Made by a program: the position numbers and the translations under genes. Positions 1-11,462 of a stretch of DNA of 64,000 nucleotides are shown here, piece after piece. The stretch is from Pseudoips prasinana. Lineage: Eukaryota > Arthropoda > Insecta > Lepidoptera > Nolidae. The DNA is taken from the NCBI GenBank assembly GCA_951640165.1, contig OX621238.1, positions 25,134,001 through 25,198,000 of the forward strand. Direction: 5' to 3'. Positions within the stretch are counted from its first letter, which is position 1. Each line of letters begins with the position of its first letter. The notes under the pieces were generated by a model. That model worked only from the letters and a program-made list of their open reading frames with translations, had not been told where the DNA came from and searched no databases.

Positions 1-529
1 TTGTTTGGGCCAATAATTTCCATATAAACAGTAGTATTGCGAGAATGGGACAGAGACAAAAAGATAAGCTAATTCAGTGTACTAGATACAGGCAATTATT
101 AGTTGTTTCAACTGCCTGCCTGATTAGAGATAATAATATCCTACTATATAAGCTTCTTTCCAAAAAGGATGTCAGTTTTAATATGTTTTGCTTCCATATT
201 TGTATTCATATAATTTTTTGATAGGTCCTTAGGAAATTCAACATCAGTTGGATTCCCTATTAATCTTATTATCCAAAATATTAGAACCCTACTTGGTGTC
301 AGTTATGGTTACAGTTTAACTATCATAGTTTTTGAGATCATTAACACTTTTAAATACTTAACAAACTGACAGTCGAGTCTAATGGTGCGATGTCTAGATG
401 TCTAACCTTACCCCTATGCCAAAGTAAAAACCAAGCTTAATGCTCAAAGAAAGAAATAATTTTATTTTCATAACATATATGGAAAATACATTCAATTGTA
501 GTACCTATACATTTAAAACATATACTAGT
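1..529. other. AT-rich non-coding DNA, no gene seen
   Basis: I see no coding exon or clear repeat on either strand. The position is downstream of the importin-13 first exon on the minus strand, so this is probably intron of that gene or intergenic DNA. Confidence 0.5.
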
Positions 530-542
530 ACTACATTTCTGC
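530..542. repeat. Left target-site duplication of LINE copy A
   Basis: The 13-mer actacatttctgc here is repeated exactly at 10799-10811, just after the (AACT)n tail of the outer LINE. Eight extra bases (543-550) separate it from the first base homologous to the element. Confidence 0.85.
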
Positions 543-550
543 TGCTGCAG

Positions 551-1306
551 GAACTGACGGTGGAACAAGCCGAGCGGATCGAGAGCCTTCTAGAAGAAAA
601 GGTTATAGAGTCTGCGCTTGCTCCACTGACTGATAACTAACCGAGGACCGTACCATCGTTCCGAGGCAAGCCCATTACGGGAGAGGGCGTGCTGAAACTG
701 TGGTGCGAAGATGACAGGTCCCTCAACTGGCTCAAGTCGACCGTGGAACGACTTGTGTCACCTATACCGGGCACTAAGCTGACTGTCATCAGACAGTCAG
801 ACATCACAAAGCGCATCCGTGCCGCGCTTTGGCTGCCCAAAACCGTCGGAGAGGACGTAAAGAAGATTCATCAGCTCTTGGACGCGCAAAACCCGTAGTA
901 CAACATCCAAAGCTGGCAGTTGTACGGCGCGACTCTCCAAGAGAAGGGGATCTTCCTGACCTTGGGTATTCCGGAACCCGAGGTTCCCAAGATTCTGGAC
1001 AGAGAGAGGCGTGTCTCGTTCATCACTGGGAGTGTTTACGTCAAGTTCTTCACTTCCACGGGACTAGAAGACACGCCCTCGGCTGAAGACCCGAAAATCA
1101 CCGAGCCCAGTCAAGCTGACCCAACACCAGGCCAGGCGCTGCTACCACCACCTTTATCCGCCTGTGCCAGCACTTCGGGCTTACAAGCCCAGACAACACC
1201 GAACTCCACGAAAGAGGTAGCGCCACGAGAAATGGGAGTCGGTGAGGACATGTCATCCAGGGAGGAATCCGTGAACTGTGATGTTCTCGGAACCGACTCG
1301 GATTAA
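551..1306 (+). pseudogene. LINE copy A ORF1 remnant
   Basis: This is the C-terminal two thirds of the ORF1 protein, matching residues about 142-393 of copy B ORF1 nearly base for base. It has in-frame stops that copy B lacks: TAA near 638 and TAG near 896, where copy B has Trp. The N-terminal part was lost by 5' truncation, so no functional start is present. Confidence 0.85.
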
Positions 1307-3996
1307 CATCGTCCAGACCAACCTCCAGCATAAACAAATCGCAACGGCTACCCTACGCAGACTGCTTGAGGTTAACAACATGACCATCGCCTTAATCCAG
1401 GAGCCGTGGATTAGGCATAGCAGGATATGTGGGCTTGGCAACATCGGAGGTAAGTTAATGCTTGAAACTTCGGTACAGCAACCGAGGACATGCATTTATA
1501 TACCGAAAACTATACCAGCCGTGCTACTAACACAACTCTGTTCTAGAGACCTGACCGCCATAAAACTTTCATATAACCTTGACACCAAACGACCACCACT
1601 CGTACTTGCATCAGTCTACATGCCAGGTGACGAGGAAGTTCCACCAAGAGAACTGTGTGATCTAGTATAATACTGCGAGGATCACAGTTGGGACATCATA
1701 ATCTCGGCGGATGCAAACGCGCACCACCCGCTATGGGGCAGCAAGGTGCCAAATAAGAGAGGTGAGCAACTAACCGATTACATCTTTTCGACTAACCTAT
1801 CCATAATCAACAGGGGCTCCGAACCCACTTTCGTAAGCTCCAGATATCAAACCATAGTGGACATTACCCTGGCGTCAGATGGTGCAAAGGAAATCATGTC
1901 CGACTGGCACGTCTCCTCCGAGCCATCATTCGCAGACCACAGGAGAATCTGCTATGCCATCAAAGTGTGCGAGATGGGACTACAACCAAGACGCAACCCC
2001 CGTAAGACTGACGTCATAAGGTACCAGACCCTACTCGAACATGAGGTAAGCAAACTTAGTTTTCAAAACATGTCAACCAACACTACAGAAATCGAAAACA
2101 ACCTAAACACACTAACCAAATGTATACTACACAGTTACCAGCAGACTTGCCCACTCACAACACCAAAACCAGGGGGTAAAAATCACTGGTGGGGGCCAGA
2201 ACTGGAAAAACTCAAACTTAACTTAAGAAAACTCTTCAATCGTGCAAAAAACACGAGAAGTGAAGAAAGTTGGGACAGATACAAAAGCGCCCAATACCAC
2301 TACAAAAAACGCATAAGGTACAGCAAAGGACAATCTTGGCGACGCTTCTGCGAAAACATAAAAAGTACCAACGAAGCTTCAAGAGTGAAAAAACTACTAT
2401 CCCAGGATGATCAACGCACTCTGGGCTCACTCAAAAAGCAAGATGGTACATATGCCACCTCTGACGAAGAAATAAGCAAAATACTTATTGAAACACACTT
2501 CCCAGGCTGTCATATATCTGATAACATCGACTGGGAAACATCTGTGGAAAACAAACCGAACCCAGTAGACTGGAAAACTGCTGATGAAATAGTAACAGCA
2601 GACAGACAAAGTTTCCTTCCATTTAAGTCAGGAGGCTTGGATGAAATATTCCCAGCACTACTTCAATGGGGATATAAAACCTTAACGCCCCACCTACTAA
2701 CAATATACAAAGCCTGTATTGCACATCACTACATTCCTCGTCAGTGGAGGGAAGTGACGGTCATCTTCCTTCCCAAACCGGGAAAACCGACTACACCCTG
2801 GCGAAATCATACAGACCAATCAGTCTAACATCGTTCCTGCTAAAGTCTCTAGAAAGACTGGTAGACAGATACCTCAGAGATGGAGCACTACAACGCACGC
2901 CACTACACCGACAACAACATGCCTATAGAACAGGAAAATCAACAGATTCGGCCCTGAACTCAGTAGTAGGAACTATAGAGACAGCCCTAACTGACAAATT
3001 GATGACACTAGGAGCTTTCATTGACATTGAAGGAGCTTTTGACAAAACAAAATTCTGTAGCATAAAGCACTCGCTTGCCAAATTCGGAGTGGATCAAACC
3101 ACCAGTGGCTGGATTGACAACCTCCTAAGGCTGAGAGCTATAAGGTTTACGGTAAACTCCACCACAAGAGGCATCGTAGCAAAAGGGTGTCCCCAAGGTG
3201 GAGTGCTCTCCCCCCTACAATGGAATATAGTGGTGCATGACCTAATACGATGCCTAAACCAAAGATGCTACTACACTGTTGGCTATGCCGACGATATCAC
3301 GATTCTGATAAAAGGCAACTCGGAAAACATAGTATGTAACCGTATGCAGTCCGCCTTCAAAATCGTGCAAAAATGGTGCGACCAACACGAACTAACGGTT
3401 AACCCAAAGAAAACAGAATTGGTCCTATTCACAAACAAGAGACAACCAAACATCTCGGACCTACCCAATTTGTTTGGCACCGAACTGACTCTCTCCACTG
3501 AGGTTAAATACCTAGGGATAACGCTTGATAGCAAGCTTAACTGGAACAAACACATGGAAGTGAAAATTGACAAGGCCCGAACGACCTTCTGGCAATGTAG
3601 AAGACTTATAGGGAAAAAGTGGGGCCTAAGACCATCCATGACCCTATGGCTCTACAAAATGTTAATACTCCCCATGATAACGTATGGTGCCGTTGTGTGG
3701 TGGCCCAGAACACAGCTAAGCAGGGCAAAAACAAAACTCCAGAGCTTCCAAAGACTAGCATGCTTAGCAACTACCGGCAGCATGAGAACGACTTCCACAG
3801 CTGCACTAGAGGCCCTCCTAAGTCTCAGACCATTGCACCTGGTTATCTAACAAGAGGCCGCAGCTACAGCCATAAGGCTCAGCAAAACTGGCCTGTGGAA
3901 GCAAAATTATAGGGAAAATCACACGCGCATCATGGATGAAATTAAGAAGACGCTCCCAATGATGGACGCTATATGTGACATAATCCCTAAAACCTT
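1278..3996 (+). pseudogene. LINE copy A ORF2 remnant (endonuclease and reverse transcriptase)
   Basis: It has the same domain order as copy B ORF2: the LIQEPW endonuclease motif, a SADANAHHPLWG-type motif, reverse transcriptase motif A with its Asp intact (AFIDIEGAFD, codon 3023-3025), GCPQGGVLSP, and YADD. Damage relative to copy B includes a TAA near 1668, a net 15-nt in-frame deletion near 2608, a 1-nt deletion in the A run near 2786 that shifts frame, and a TAA near 3848. The RNase H part lies beyond copy B at 9812-10725. Copy A is dead, but its close similarity to copy B points to a young insertion. Confidence 0.85.
3983..3996. repeat. Left target-site duplication of LINE copy B
   Basis: The 14-mer atccctaaaacctt at the break in copy A is repeated at 9812-9825 after the tail of copy B. 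The second occurrence resumes copy A exactly where it stopped. Confidence 0.9.
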
Positions 3997-4185
3997 GGGG
4001 TGTGACGTGACCTACCTCCACGCGTGCAAGGGCTTTCGCCATTCAGTAATAAAACCTGTTTTTATTCTGAAACGCAAAAGTTCCAAGCCCGGTACACCCC
4101 GGGGCATTCGCTAATAACTCCTCATGTTTTGGGGTCTCACTACCGAATGTGCGAAGAGGTCATCCCAAGCCAAGCTGTAAGATGG

Positions 4186-4637
4186 AAGATGGAAGAAGAA
4201 CACAAAAATGAAAAACCAAATACACCAAGCAGCGCTGGTCCATCACCAGCGCTGGACCTACGCGGGCTGGCTATGGCCATGCCCAGCGTCACACCCGTAA
4301 CCACCAGCTCATGGCAGGTGGTACCGCGTCGAGCCGATGTCGAGCCAACAAACGCGACCCCAGGGGGTTGTCAGAAAACGACTGGAAAGGAACGCAGTCG
4401 CCACTCCTTTCCAGTCGTTTTCTGACAACCCCCTGGGGTCGCGTTTGTTGCGGAGCCAATTTTCGCACGCTTGTCGCGGCGCGTATCGGCTCGACGCGGT
4501 ACCACCTGCCATGAGCTGGTGGTTACGGGTGTGACGCTGGGCATGGCCATAGCCAGCCCGCGTAGGTCCAGCGCTGGTGATGGACCAGCGCTGCTTGGTG
4601 TATTTGGTTTTTCATTTTTGTGTTCTTCTTCCATCTT
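4186..4637. repeat. Long inverted repeat in the 5' region of LINE copy B
   Basis: The left arm, 4186-4390, is the reverse complement of the right arm, 4406-4637, with a 15-bp spacer. The arms match almost perfectly except for about 27 bp (around 4452-4480) present only on the right. The right arm is continuous with the ORF1 leader, so it is probably the original sequence and the left arm a copied inversion. Open frames on both strands here are by-products of the symmetry. Confidence 0.9.
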
Positions 4638-4946
4638 GGTCCCACGAGCAGCTAGGGAAGTATGAGGTAGCGAACCGGCAGAGCCCCGCATGCCGGCCGA
4701 AGGGCATATGTTACTTTCCGAGGTAACTGGCGCGCGAGACCATCCACGTCATACCAAAACGCTCCAGTCGGTAGAGCCACCGGGACTGGCCAGCGCGAAC
4801 ACCCGGCAACTGTCGGTGACGATGCTAGGCCAACCCGTTCAAAGCTCCCGACTTCAGCCAACCATCACGCAGCTGGTGGGAAACGCAGTCGCCGTAACAG
4901 GCGCGCGAGAACCATCAGCGCTCGATCGGAGAGCAGCGAGCCTAAT
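4638..4946 (+). other. 5' UTR of LINE copy B
   Basis: GC-rich leader between the inverted repeat and the ORF1 start. No conserved coding potential is evident. Confidence 0.5.
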
Positions 4947-6128
4947 ATGACGGTCCACGCACCTCCGACCGAGCAGCGTAGCCAAACGGTTGACACGACG
5001 GCAGGAACCCAGCGCGAACGCCCGGCAGACGCTGGAGACGCTGCCAGGTCAAACCAGCCGGAGCGTCCAACCAAGGCTGACGTAGCCGAGGGAAACTCCC
5101 GAAGCAACCAAGCCGAAACGGGGCCCAGTTCTGTTTACAGCAGAAACAAACCCCGCCATAAACGTGGAGCCCGCAAAGCAGCGAATCGCCCAGTCGAAGT
5201 CGAGGCCCTGAAGCCAGCAATGGCGAAGAGGGCACGCCTAGATGACACTGTGTCACCCATGACAGGGTCGAAACGCGCTAAGCTGGATGCCACTCCTAAG
5301 AGGACTACGTTCAGCTACGCAGATGTGACTAAATCGCACCTGTTAGTAGCCATCACAACGCAGTCCTCAACCGAACTGACGGTGGAACAAGCCAAGCGGA
5401 TCGAGAGCCTTCTAGAAGAAAAGGTTATAGAGTCTGCGCTTGCTCCACTGACTGATAACGAACCGAGGACCGTACCATCGTTCCGAGGCAAGCCCATTAC
5501 GGGAGAGGGCGTGCTGAAGCTGTGGTGCGAAGATGACAGGTCCCTCAACTGGCTCAAGTCGACCGTGGAACGACTTGTGTCACCCATACCGGGCACTAAG
5601 CTGACTGTCATCAGACAGTCAGACATCACAAAGCGCATCCGTGCCGCGCTTTGGCTGCCCAAAACCGTCGGAGAGGACGTAAAGAAGATCCATCAGCTCT
5701 TGGACGCGCAAAACCCGTGGTACAACATCCAAAGCTGGCAGTTGTACGGCGCGACTCTCCAGGAGAAGGGGATCTTCCTGACCTTGGGTATTCCGGAACC
5801 AGAGGTTCCCAAGATTCTGGACAGAGAGAGGCGTGTCTCGTTCATCACTGGGAGTGTTTACGTCAAGTTCTTCACTTCCACGGGACTAGAAGACACGCCC
5901 TCGGCTGAAGACCCAAAAATCACCGAGCCCAGTCAAGCTGACCCAACACCAGGCCAGGCGCTGCTACCACCACCTTTATCCACCTGTGCCAGCACTTCGG
6001 GCTTACAAGCCCAGACAACACCGAACTCCACGAAAGAGGTAGCGCCACGAATAATGGGAGTCGGTGAGGACATGTCATCCGGGGAGGAATCCGTGAACAG
6101 TGATGTTCTCGGAACCGACTCGGATTAA
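4947..6128 (+). CDS. LINE ORF1 protein (393 aa), copy B
   Basis: This intact frame encodes the first protein of the LOA-like LINE. ORF1 proteins bind the element's RNA and form the transposition particle. The N-terminal third (to about residue 140) is basic, low-complexity and rich in Lys, Arg, Ala and Pro. A folded region from about 145 to 325 includes the stretch WLKSTVERLVSPIPGTKL and resembles the DUF4780-type domain seen in insect retroelement ORF1s; that assignment is from memory. The last 70 residues are Ser/Pro/Thr-rich and acidic. No CCHC zinc knuckle is visible. The stop overlaps the ORF2 start by 29 nt, which suggests coupled or reinitiated translation. Confidence 0.8.
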   Translation: MTVHAPPTEQRSQTVDTTAGTQRERPADAGDAARSNQPERPTKADVAEGNSRSNQAETGPSSVYSRNKPRHKRGARKAANRPVEVEALKPAMAKRARLDDTVSPMTGSKRAKLDATPKRTTFSYADVTKSHLLVAITTQSSTELTVEQAKRIESLLEEKVIESALAPLTDNEPRTVPSFRGKPITGEGVLKLWCEDDRSLNWLKSTVERLVSPIPGTKLTVIRQSDITKRIRAALWLPKTVGEDVKKIHQLLDAQNPWYNIQSWQLYGATLQEKGIFLTLGIPEPEVPKILDRERRVSFITGSVYVKFFTSTGLEDTPSAEDPKITEPSQADPTPGQALLPPPLSTCASTSGLQAQTTPNSTKEVAPRIMGVGEDMSSGEESVNSDVLGTDSD

Positions 6129-9100
6129 CATCGTCCAGACCAACCTCCAGCATAAACAAATCGCAACGGCTACCCTACGCAGACTGCTGGAGGTTAATAA
6201 CAAGACCATCGCCTTAATCCAGGAGCCGTGGATTAGGCATAGCAGGATATGTGGACTTGGCAACATCGGAGGTAAGTTAATGCTTGAAACTTCGGTACAG
6301 CAACCGAGGACATGCATTTATATACCGAAAACTATACCAGCCGTGCTACTAACACAATTCTGTTCTAGAGACCTGACCGCCATAAAACTTTCACATAACC
6401 TTGACACCAAACGACCACCACTCGTACTTGCATCAGTCTACATGCCAGGTGACGAGGAAGTTCCACCAAGAGAACTGTGTGATCTAGTACAATACTGCGA
6501 GGATCACAGTTGGGACATCATAATCTCGGCGGATGCAAACGCGCACCACCCGCTATGGGGCAGCAAGGTGCCAAATAAGAGAGGTGAGCAACTAACCGAT
6601 TACATCTTTTCGACTAACCTATCCATAATCAACAGGGGCTCCGAACCCACTTTCGTAAGCTCCAGATATCAAACCATAGTGGACATTACCCTGGCGTCAG
6701 ATGGTGCGAAGGAAATCATGTCCGACTGGCACGTCTCCTCCGAGCCATCATTCGCAGACCACAGGAGAATCTGCTATGCCATCAAAGTGTGCGAGATGGG
6801 ACTACAACCAAGACGCAACCCCCGTAAGACTGACGTCATAAGGTACCAGACCCTACTCGAACATGAGGTAAGCAAACTTAGTTTTCAAAACATGTCAACC
6901 AACACTACAGAAATCGAAAACAACCTAAACACACTAACCAAATGTATACTACACAGTTACCAGCAGACTTGCCCACTCACAACACCAAAACCAGGGGGTA
7001 AAAATCACTGGTGGGGGCCAGAACTGGAAAAACTCAAACGTAACTTAAGAAAACTCTTCAATCGTGCAAAAAGCACGAGAAGTGAAGAAGATTGGGACAG
7101 ATACAAAAGCGCCCAATACCACTACAAAAAACGCATAAGGTACCGCAAAGGACAATCCTGGCGACGCTTCTGCGAAAACATAAAAAGCACCAACGAAGCT
7201 TCAAGAGTGAAAAAACTACTATCCCAGGATGATCAACGCACTCTGGGCTCACTCAAAAAGCAAGATGGCACATATGCCACCTCTGACGAAGAAATAAGCA
7301 AAATACTTATTGAAACACACTTCCCAGGCTGTCATATATCTGATAACATCGACTGGGAAACATCTGTGGAAAACAAACCGAACCCAGTAGACTGGAAAAC
7401 TGCTGATGAAATAGTAACAGCAGACAGAATTACATGGGCAATAAAAAGTTTCCTTCCATTTAAGTCAGGAGGCTTTGATGAAATATTCCCAGCACTACTT
7501 CAATGGGGATATAAAACCTTAACGCCCCACCTACTAACAATATACAAAGCCTGTATTGCACATCACTACATTCCTCGTCAGTGGAGGGAAGTGAAGGTCA
7601 TCTTCCTTCCCAAACCGGGAAAAACCGACTACACCCTGGCGAAATCATACAGACCAATCAGTCTAACATCGTTCCTGCTAAAGTCTCTAGAAAGACTGGT
7701 AGACAGATACCTCAGAGACGGAGCACTACAACGCACGCCACTACACCGACAACAACATGCCTATAGAACAGGAAAATCAACAGATTCGGCCCTGCACTCA
7801 GTAGTAGGAACTATAGAGACAGCCCTAACTGACAAAATGATGACACTAGGAGCTTTCATTCACATAGAAGGAGCTTTTGACAAAACAAAATTCTGTAGCA
7901 TAAAGCACTCGCTTGCCAAATTCGGAGTGGATCAAACCACCAGTGGCTGGATTGACAACCTCCTAAGGCTGAGAGCTATAAGGTTTACGGTAAACTCCAC
8001 CACAAGAGGCATCGTAGCAAAAGGGTGTCCCCAAGGTGGAGTGCTCTCCCCCCTACAATGGAATATAGTGGTGCATGACCTAATACGATGCCTAAACCAA
8101 AGATGCTACTACACTGTTGGCTATGCCGACGACATCACGATTCTGATAAAAGGCAACTCGGAAAACATAGTATGTAACCGTATGCAGTCCACCTTCAAAA
8201 TCGTGCAAAAATGGTGCGACCAACACGAACTAACGGTTAACCCAAAGAAAACAGAATTGGTCCTATTCACAAACAAGAGACAACCAAACATCTCGGACCT
8301 ACCCAATTTGTTTGGCACCGAACTGACTCTCTCCACTGAGGTTAAATACCTAGGGATAACGCTTGATAGCAAGCTTAACTGGAACAAACACATGGAAGTG
8401 AAAATTGACAAGGCCCGAACGACCTTCTGGCAATGTAGAAGACTTATAGGGAAAAAGTGGGGCCTAAGACCATCCATGACCCTGTGGCTCTACAAAATGT
8501 TAATACTCCCCATGATAACGTATGGTGCCGTTGTGTGGTGGCCCAGAACACAGCTAAACACGGCAAAACCAAAATCCAGAGCTTCCAAAGACTAGCATGC
8601 TTAGCAACTACCGGCAGCATGAGAACGACTTCCACAGCTGCACTAGAGGCCCTCCTAAATCTCAGACCATTGCACCTGGTTATCCAACAAGAGGCCGCAG
8701 CTACAGCCATAAGGCTCAGCAAAACTGGCCTGTGGAAGCAAAACTATAGGGAAAATCACACGCGCATCATGGATGAAATTAAGAAGACGCTCCCAATGAT
8801 GGACGCTATATGTGACATAATCCCTAAAACCTTCATATTTGATAAAAACTGCGACATCCTACTTCAAGAGGAAGCCAAGGTCAGCTCTGGCACAAATGAA
8901 GTTCGGATATATACTGATGGTTCGAAAACAAACAGAGGCACAGGAGCCGGCGTCTTCTCCAACGACCTCAACATCAACATATCAACAACACTTAGCAGTC
9001 TAAATTCTATTTTCCAAGCAGAATGCGTAGGAATAACACTAGCAGCAACAGCAGTCAAGTCTCGAGATGTACATGGTAAATCCATACGCATAATCTCAGA

Positions 9101-9735
9101 CAGTGCCTTTGTGCTTCAAGCCTTAAAGAGCAACCAATTCAACAGTGGACTCATTCTGGACTGCCACGGTGTGCTTGAAAAGATCTCAACAACCAACAAG
9201 GTCACAATACAGTGGATGAGAGGGCACAGTGGATCTCTAGGAAATAACACTCACTGCGGACCAGCTGGCAAGAAAGGGATCGGAAACGACAACAATAGGA
9301 CCTGAAGCCATTGTACCCATACCCTTTAACCAACTGAAAACATGGCTGTCTGAGAAAACCACACAAGAACATGAAAAAGAGTGGATAGATCTGGAATCAT
9401 GCAGACAGACAAAAGAATTTCTACCATCTCTGAACAAACGCCTGTCGCGTAATCTATTACACCTGAACAGGAAGGATCTACGCATGGTGATAGGCACAAT
9501 TACCGGACACTGCACGCTAAACAAACACCTCTTCAAGATTGGCGTCACGGACAGCCCCCTGTGCAGAGGGTGCATTGAAAATGAAGAAACACCAGCACAC
9601 GTACTGCTACACTGCAAGAGCGTCGCTTACCAACGGGCAAAGTTCCTGAATGATCCGAAGACACTGCAGGAGGCCCTCAAGCCAGGCTTTCGTGGTCTCC
9701 TGGACTTCTGGATGGAACTTAAATGGTTCGAGTAG
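6100..9735 (+). pseudogene. LINE ORF2 polyprotein, copy B (frameshifted)
   Basis: This is the replication protein of the LINE. It has an APE-type endonuclease (about residues 1-225; LIQEPW near 40, then SADANAHHPLWGS and FADHRR), a reverse transcriptase (about 470-770; YRPISLTSF, QHAYRTGKSTDSA, GCPQGGVLSP, YADD at 675-678), RNase H (YTDGS, AEC, SDS and a GHSG motif near 8905-9240), and a C-terminal C-x2-C...H...C motif near 9560-9615. Three defects are visible. A 1-nt deletion near 8571 moves the reading frame. A 4-nt insertion near 9247 moves it again inside the RNase H His motif. Codon 588 (7861-7863) is CAC, His, where copy A has the motif A Asp. It starts 29 nt before ORF1 ends. Confidence 0.85.
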
Positions 9736-9811
9736 CCAAACAAGTATCACGCACAATGGCCCAATTGGGAGGCTAAGTGCGGAAACCTATCACCCAACTA
9801 ACTAACTAACT

Positions 9812-9825
9812 ATCCCTAAAACCTT
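9812..9825. repeat. Right target-site duplication of LINE copy B
   Basis: Second occurrence of atccctaaaacctt (first at 3983-3996). It directly follows the (AACT)n tail of copy B. Confidence 0.9.
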
Positions 9826-10800
9826 CATATTTGATAAAAACTACCACATCCAACTTCAAGAGGAAGCCAAGGACAGCTCTGGCACAAATGAAGTTCGGAT
9901 ATATACTGATGGTTCGAAAACAAACAAAGGCACAGAAGCCAGCATCTTCTCCAACGACCTCAACATCAACATATCAACAACACTTAGCAGTCTAAATTCT
10001 ATTTTCCAAGCGGAATGCGTGGGAATAACACTAGCAGCAACAGCAGTCAAGTCTCGAGATGTACATGGTAAATCCATACGCATAATCACAGACAGTGCCT
10101 CTGTGCTTCAAGCCTTAAAGAGCAACCAATTCAACAGTGGACTCATTCTGGAGTGCCACGGTGCGCTTGAAAAGATCTCAACAACCAACAAGGTCACAAT
10201 AGAGTGAATAAGAGGGCACAGTGGATCTCTAGGAAATGACACTGCGGACCAGCTGGCAAGAAAGGGATCGGAAACGACTACAATGGGACCTGAACCCATT
10301 GTACCCATACCCTATAACCAACTGAAAACATGGCTGTGTGAGAAAACCACACAAGAACATGAAAAAGAGTGGATAGATCTGGAATCATGCAGACAGACAA
10401 AAGAATTTCTACCATCTCTGAACAAACGCCTGTCGCGTAATCTATTACACCTGAACAGGAAGGATCTACGCATGGTGTTAGGCACAATTACCGGACACTG
10501 CACGCTAAACACAAACACCTCTTCAAGATTGGTGTCACGGACAGCCCCCTGTGCAGAGGGTGCATTGAAAATGAAGAAACACCAGCACACGTACTGCTAC
10601 ACTGCAAGAGCGTCGCTTACCAACGGGCAAAGTTCCTGAATGATCCAAAGACACTGCAGGAGGCCCTCAAGCCAGGCTTTCGTGGTCTCGTGGACTTCTG
10701 GATGGAACTAAAATGGTTTGAGTAGCCAAACAAGTATCACGCACAATGGCCCAATTGGGAGGCTAAGTGCGGAAACCTATCGCCCAACTAACTAACTAAC
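9812..10800 (+). mobile_element. LINE copy A, right part (RNase H, C-terminus and tail)
   Basis: This is the continuation of copy A after the copy B insertion. It encodes the RNase H region and the C-terminal CCHC region, then the 3' UTR and an (AACT)n tail. The RNase H frame has a TGA near 10205, where copy B has TGG, and a further frameshift near 10513 from an added base in the ACAAACAC run. The Asp, Glu and Asp motif positions remain readable. Confidence 0.88.
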
Positions 10801-10811
10801 TACATTTCTGC
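10799..10811. repeat. Right target-site duplication of LINE copy A
   Basis: Exact match to 530-542 (actacatttctgc). It overlaps the last AC of the AACT tail. Confidence 0.85.
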
Positions 10812-10993
10812 AGTGCTGATCTACCGATAGGGACAGTAGGTACTGGAATTCAAGGAATGGAGTATCCATTTTCCCAGCTAGCATTTTAGGTGTGGGGACA
10901 CTAACAGCAGTTAGTGCCTCCATGCAACTTAGGTAACATTGAGAGATTATGATGATGATGATGATGAGAGATGATAACATAGAAGTGATCAAA
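10812..10993. other. Non-coding DNA with a short GATGAT run
   Basis: No gene is seen. A run of ATG/GAT triplets near 10949-10966 gives spurious short open frames. Confidence 0.4.
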
Positions 10994-11054
10994 ATTTATG
11001 TTGGAGAACATCATAAGACACTTAGTGTGTCTTATGATGTTCTCCAACATAAAT
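10994..11054. repeat. Perfect 28-bp inverted repeat with a 5-bp loop
   Basis: Arms 10994-11021 and 11027-11054 are exact reverse complements around the spacer ttagt. It is not part of any coding exon. Confidence 0.85.
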
Positions 11055-11462
11055 CTCCAACTGAAGAAAATTGGGAGCCCCAGTAGAATCCTAAAATAAT
11101 TAATACTGTATATGTTCTGTCCACAGGCAGAATTTGTAGAGCTCTACTTTAATTTCCTTACTGTATATGTTATGTGTAAAACTGCATGACAACATATTGC
11201 AGTGAACCCCTTATGTTGCACACCTTGTACACCATCTCTATATCCCACCATCCAATAGGTCCTCTGTATTATATATTATCCTTAGAGTTCTTTGAAAATT
11301 TAATGGAAAGATTTCTAAATATTTAGTATTTTATTTAAAAATTGATGTTAATGTTAATAATCTCTATTAGATGCCGTTTCAAGGAATGATTGGAATATCA
11401 ATTTATCCTGTTTAAATACCACGTAATGGAAGAACGACAGTGTATTATTACATCAATGTTAC

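Larger units (their letters stand above)
543..3996 (+). mobile_element. LOA-like non-LTR retrotransposon copy A, left part
   Basis: This is a 5'-truncated LINE. Homology to the fuller copy B begins at 551, inside ORF1, and runs through ORF2 to 3996, where copy B interrupts it. The rest of copy A resumes at 9812 and ends in an (AACT)n tail at 10800. ORF2 has an APE-type endonuclease followed by a reverse transcriptase, and the resumed part encodes RNase H and a C-terminal CCHC motif. That order fits the I superfamily and looks closest to the LOA clade. The clade name is from remembered motif similarity, not a tree. Confidence 0.85.
3997..9811 (+). mobile_element. LOA-like non-LTR retrotransposon copy B, nearly full length
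   Basis: This 5.8-kb LINE sits inside copy A and is bounded by a 14-bp duplication. In order it has a long 5' region starting with four Gs, a large inverted repeat (4186-4637), ORF1 (4947-6128), ORF2 (6100-9735 with two frameshifts), a short 3' UTR and an (AACT)n tail at 9796-9811. Because it disrupts copy A, it is the younger of the two. Frameshifts in ORF2 and a His in place of the reverse-transcriptase motif A Asp suggest this copy cannot move by itself. Confidence 0.88.

Noticed and set aside
4024..4691. Open frames on both strands in the LINE 5' region
   Set aside because: They mirror each other because the DNA is an inverted repeat, and they resemble no known protein.
9812..10800. A third, independent truncated LINE in tandem with copy B
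   Set aside because: It begins exactly where copy A stops, with the 14-bp duplication, so it is the rest of copy A.
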